The notes beneath the pieces are model-generated. The model saw only the letters and a program-made list of their open reading frames with translations, did not search any database and was not told where the DNA came from. A DNA stretch of 64,000 bases from Irpex lacteus (Eukaryota > Basidiomycota > Agaricomycetes > Polyporales > Irpicaceae), in the NCBI GenBank assembly GCA_001986395.2, contig MQVO02000033.1:1-64000 (forward strand), in the 5' to 3' direction. Positions 60,849 through 64,000 of this stretch are shown piece by piece; positions within the stretch are counted from its first letter, which is position 1; each line of letters begins with the position of its first letter. The translations under genes and the position numbers were made by a program.

Positions 60849-60968
60849 TCACGTGCGATTGAGCTACACCCGCACGGTTCGGTCCCACCAGACGTTCTAG
60901 CAGGGACCGTGCCATCAAATTCGTCAAACACTCGTCCCGAATAGGAAAACGTCTGGGCACGAGACTAC
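60849..60968 (-). repeat. Right terminal inverted repeat of the DUF6589/RecQ element
   Basis: Inverted counterpart of 54059-54199: terminal 14 bp differ at one base, an internal GGGACGAGT is shared, and the innermost 24 bp (60849-60872) are identical. The identical block contains CACGTG. It ends ~140 bp upstream of the helicase start codon, so the helicase promoter overlaps or abuts the repeat. Confidence 0.88.
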
Positions 60969-60975
60969 TTACGCC
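60969..60975. repeat. Target-site duplication, right copy (TTACGCC)
   Basis: Directly follows the right terminal repeat and precedes GCGTTGTTTGGC, the right arm of the interrupted hairpin. Same seven bases as 54052-54058. Confidence 0.85.
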
Positions 60976-62222
60976 GCGTTGTTTGGCTTCTCTAGATCTT
61001 ATGTCAGCCGTGGTGGTTGGATTCCTATAAAGTCCCTCCGTCGTCGCAAGTTAACTCTCACCGCTCTTTGTTCTCTTCTACCACCTCCCTCCTCGACTGC
61101 CTCCTTCCTCTAGAGCTCGCAAGTCACGACAAGTCAACCTCTGTGTCGCCTACAGTCTATATGCTCTACGACATGTACCATTGCCCTTCGTCCTCGTCGG
61201 CGTCGGCGTCGTCGCCATCCCTCTGTTGCTCGTCGTCTGCTGTGATGCCCTCCCCGCCGTGACCTCGCCTGCAACCTGTGAACACCCAGCAGTAGCCTAC
61301 CCTCTCAACCATCCACCACTTCCATGGCACTCGCCCTTGATAGGAGATGCTAGGGAACGCATCGCTCAACGTTTCTCAGAGGTTCACTCGTGCCTCCTTA
61401 TGCAGTTGGTTGGTTTTTTGGTGAGCAACCCAGTTCGTTTGCGATTCACGCGAGTGGCTGACAGTCTGCTAGGCGACATGTCTTGTGCTCTCGCTGGGCG
61501 GTCCCTCCACACGCTTCGCATCTGGCGACTACCTGCAACCTTCCTGATGCTAGCCACCTTCGCTCGACTACCCTCTTCGGCGACATCCGCTCTAGCTCTC
61601 TGGCTCTCTCCTTCGACGCGTCTAGAACAACCATCTTAGCCTTCCAGGGGTTAACTACCATTCCGCTCGCTCTACGCGTAACATGTAGGATATTAGGCTG
61701 CGAAGAAAATGCAGATCGGGGGCTGCGTTGACGGGGGTGATGCAAAGATGACGATGAACTTCAAGCTGTAGGGATCGTTTCTTAGGCTGCGAAGAAAATG
61801 CAGACTTGGGGGCTGCGTTGATGGGGGTGATGAAAAGAATTAGTTTATTAATGTCGAGAGACTGTTACTGCATGCGCAGTACTGGCGAGGGATCGTTCCT
61901 GTCTTGTCTATAACGCGCGTGTGGCTAGTGGACCGATTAGATCTGTCGACGTCTGGTACACATCTTATTTTTGTACTTTGACTTCTTCGACGAATTCGAT
62001 GCCTTATTTGCTGCATAGGGGCGAATAATATGCCACTCGTACTATCGTGCCAGTTGTACCTGAGTAGATGCCTAATCAAGCCAACACCCGATCCGATCTA
62101 CGGGGATATCTAATCTCCAGTCAATTATTCGGTGAGTGGGTGAAAGTTCATACGTTCAAGTTCATACGTTCTCACAGCGTCTTGCACTTGTACACACACC
62201 TACACCTCTCTCAAGAAACACA

Positions 62223-63142
62223 ATGGCAGCAAGAACAGCAACGCTGGAACGCAAGACAAACGAGACGAGCATCTCCGTGTCGATCAACCTCGACTGCCAG
62301 CCCGGATCCGGGAACAAGCAGGAGATCAACATCTCCACAGGCATTGGGTTCCTCGACCACGTAATTGTCTTCCCAACACCACCTACTATGAGTACCGTCC
62401 CAGCTAACTACCCCACAATACGGATGTCTTGTAGATGTACCATGCCCTGGCGAAACACTCTGGCATGTCGTTGACTCTGAAGGCGGAAGGCGATTTGTGG
62501 ATTGATGATCATCACACTGCAGATAAGTATAAACATGCAGCATTTGAAGAAGGTCAAGGAGGCTTATTGAGGTTGTTTGTGCTGTACACAGGATAGCGCT
62601 ATAGCCCTTGGGACGGCGTTCAAACAGGCGTTGGGCGAGGTCCGCGGGATTCGTCGGTACGGGACTGGCTTTGCGCCGTTAGATGAAGTAAGCACCACCA
62701 TATTCCCTTCCACTTTGTTCCGTTCAACTCGGACTTGAAATGCCATATGGACTGACGTTTCTTGTACGACGTTGCAGGCTCTTTCAAGAGCAGTAATAGA
62801 CATCTGCTCACGCCCCTTCTGCGTCACCAACCTCGGCATCAAACGCGAAAAGATCGGGGACCTCTCGACGGAGATGTTCCCACATATCTTCTACTCGTTC
62901 GCTATCGCCTCGGGTGTGACGTTGCACGTCGACGTGCTGAGAGGGGAGAACGACCATCACAGGTGAGTAGCCCCAGTTTCGAGGTTTTTTTGGATGGTGG
63001 TGTACTGGAGAAGGAGTATGTACGCTGACGAGGTTTGATTGATAGAGCGGAGTCTGCGTTCAAGGCGTTGGCGTTGGCGATTAGGGAGGCTATTACGCGT
63101 ACGGGGGGAGACGACGTTCCGAGTACGAAGGGAGTTCTGTAG
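62223..63142 (+). CDS. HIS3: Imidazoleglycerol-phosphate dehydratase
   Basis: Mn-dependent dehydratase of histidine synthesis: imidazole glycerol phosphate to imidazole acetol phosphate. Five exons (62223-62360, 62435-62522, 62590-62687, 62778-62962, 63046-63142) sum to 606 nt, 201 residues, typical of fungal His3. Blocks: [40 protein letters not shown], the metal-binding [56 protein letters not shown], and DNDHH-like [13 protein letters not shown]. The HHTAED motif forms correctly only if intron 2 is spliced from ATAAGT to AC rather than GT-AG. All residues expected for catalysis are present. Start ATG follows CACA and matches the usual MA-RTA N-terminus. Confidence 0.95.
62523..62589 (+). 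other. Probable AT-AC intron in HIS3
   Basis: Intron 2 begins ATAAGTATAA and ends GCTGTACAC. Removing exactly these 67 nt joins GCA G to AG GAT, giving the invariant HHTAED motif and keeping frame into exon 3 (33 whole codons). The nearest GT-AG choice (GTATAA...ACACAG) breaks the frame. ATAAGT donors with AC acceptors are known as U2-type AT-AC introns. Confidence 0.75.
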
Positions 63143-64000
63143 GCTTGTACGTAGGCTCTACGGCGCAGGGGAAAATTACACATACATAGCTATGTTGGTA
63201 TGGTATGATACAGTACAGTGCCAGAAACGAAACGAAACGTAAAACCAAAACACACACAGAAAGAACGAGAACATGACCGTCCGAAAGCACTAGATACCAT
63301 TACGAGTGTGCCACAACCACCTCTACTTCTATCTGGCACCCTCACAAAGAGTGTTCAAAAAATCAACGAGGTCGTCCTTGTGTATCTCTATAACGCTAGT
63401 GTCGAACGCGGTGTACCGGACCTGTGCGTTACACTTGGCTTGTGCTTCTATGAACGCGAATCCGAATTCACTGTGAGATACGATGACATGAGTCAGCTTG
63501 TTGTCCAGGAGATCTGAAGAATGAGGGAAAAACAGGAAAGAAGGGGAATGGGAGAGGGGGGAGGGGAGAAGGAAACACACTTACTTCTTCCTAACCTGCC
63601 CGAAATCAGTCGCAGCAGTGACACCCACAACAGTATACGCCCCCTTCCTCTCATTCAAACAACACACAATAAACGGCAGACTCTTCCTCCTCCTCCCTCC
63701 TTCCCCTCCTCCTCCCCTTGCCTCCCTCTCCGCCACCTTATCCCTAAGCGCCTCCACCAGCCACAATGCGAGCCGCGAAAGGACGGAGGGGTGAGAGAAG
63801 AGAGGGAGGTCGGGGCCCTGGGTGAGGACGACGACGCGGTGGCCGCGGAAGGATTTGATGTCTTGCTTGTCGATGATGGAGGTGCCGGTGCGGATGATTG
63901 CGCGGTGGAGGGCCATTGAGAGCGGGAGGGCTTTTTTCATTAGGAATATGCTGCGAGACGTATCAAAATTCAAGGTTAGATAATCTTCTTTCGATATGTG
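63143..64000 (-). CDS. Part of an unidentified gene at the window edge (-)
   Basis: A minus-strand exon-like frame from about 63963 to 63585 has a coding look: SIFLMKKALPLSMALHRAII, KSFRGHRVVVLTQGPDLPLF, SHPSVLSRLALWLVEALRDK, then a Gly-rich insert and GAYTVVGVTAATDFGQ. It starts after a CAG acceptor near 63963, so the gene begins beyond 64,000. A second block ending at 63329 (THVIVSHSEFGFAFIEAQAK ... VIEIHKDDLVDFLNTLCEG) probably is its last exon, but I could not find an in-frame junction between them. Family not recognised. 63143-63328 is the spacer to HIS3. Confidence 0.45.

Larger units (their letters stand above)
54059..60968. mobile_element. 6.9-kb DNA transposon carrying DUF6589 and RecQ-helicase genes
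   Basis: Bounded by imperfect terminal inverted repeats of about 141 and 120 bp and flanked by a 7-bp direct repeat, TTACGCC. Removing the element and one TTACGCC rejoins a hairpin of the 1.3-kb repeat family that is complete in five other copies in this window, so the insertion borders are well defined. Cargo is two convergent multi-exon genes whose stop codons are 31 bp apart: a DUF6589 protein (+) and a RecQ-type helicase (-). Together they fill nearly the whole element. No other transposase, integrase, reverse transcriptase or tyrosine recombinase is present. Hence the DUF6589 protein is the best candidate for the recombinase. Superfamily unassigned. Confidence 0.88.
54019..62010 (+). repeat. 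1.3-kb repeat family, unit P3, split by a 6.9-kb transposon
   Basis: The hairpin's left arm and loop are at 54019-54058 and its right arm at 60976-60987. Everything between is the inserted element plus one copy of its target duplication. The rest of the unit continues from 60988: CTTATGTCAGCCGTGGTGGT block, TATAAAG 61026-61032, intron-like element 61421-61472 (GTGAGC...GGCTGAC...CTAG), and direct repeats near 61697 and 61783. It ends near 62010, short of the tail found in P2. Without the insert it would be ~1.08 kb, like N1. Confidence 0.85.

Noticed and set aside
54059..60968. Element as a Helitron or telomere-linked helicase repeat
   Set aside because: The helicase is RecQ-like, not Pif1/Rep-Hel. 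The element has terminal inverted repeats and a target duplication, and no telomere-type repeats are nearby.

Overview
This window is nuclear DNA of a filamentous basidiomycete, most likely an Agaricomycete. Genes are dense, lie on both strands, and are split by many 45-90 nt introns with GTRNGY donors, CTNA branch sites and YAG acceptors. Several families are typical of mushroom-forming fungi: F-box-like/LRR proteins, a DUF6589 protein, fungal FAR-17a/AIG1 proteins and a Zn-cluster-like CxxC protein. Exons were placed by hand from splice signals and conserved motifs. Where I give exon coordinates, the summed lengths keep frame unless I say otherwise.

Layout. 0-7 kb: 5' part of aspartate aminotransferase (-), a small AN1 zinc-finger protein (-), a plasma-membrane syntaxin (-). 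7-18.5 kb: a multi-TM orphan protein (+), ALG3 (-), tandem FAR-17a/AIG1 paralogues (+), ARG4 argininosuccinate lyase (+), a doubtful TM gene (-). 18.5-27 kb: CMR1 WD40 protein (-) with a minisatellite in one intron, a Zn-cluster-like protein (+), and a tandem pair of F-box-like genes (+), both carrying frameshift scars. 27-37 kb: TRS130/TRAPPC10 (-), an intron-containing tRNA-Ser(GCT) (-), a 2OG-Fe(II) oxygenase (+), RRP3 DEAD-box helicase (-), an RTA1-like membrane protein (-). 38-42 kb and 51-62 kb: two arrays of a ~1.3-1.45 kb repeat in opposite orientation. They flank a 9-kb block holding an L-amino-acid oxidase (-, frameshifted), an M24 peptidase (-) and a CUE-AlkB-GRF protein (+). 62-64 kb: HIS3 (+) and part of an unidentified gene (-).

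The most unusual feature is at 54,059-60,968. It is a 6.9-kb DNA transposon with long imperfect terminal inverted repeats and a 7-bp target-site duplication (TTACGCC). It carries two convergent genes: a DUF6589 protein, which I propose as the transposase, and a RecQ-type helicase. It sits inside the hairpin at the head of one unit of the 1.3-kb repeat family. The helicase has a one-base frameshift, so this copy may not be autonomous. I cannot place it in a named transposon superfamily.

The repeat family itself also stands out. Each unit begins with a ~53-bp hairpin, followed by a conserved block with a TATAAAG box, a conserved ~50-60 nt intron-like element, and two or three copies of a short direct repeat. 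The units therefore look transcribed and spliced, but no protein is convincingly conserved. Metabolic genes present include ARG4 and HIS3 (amino-acid synthesis) and AAT. Secretory-pathway genes include the SSO-type syntaxin, TRS130 and ALG3.
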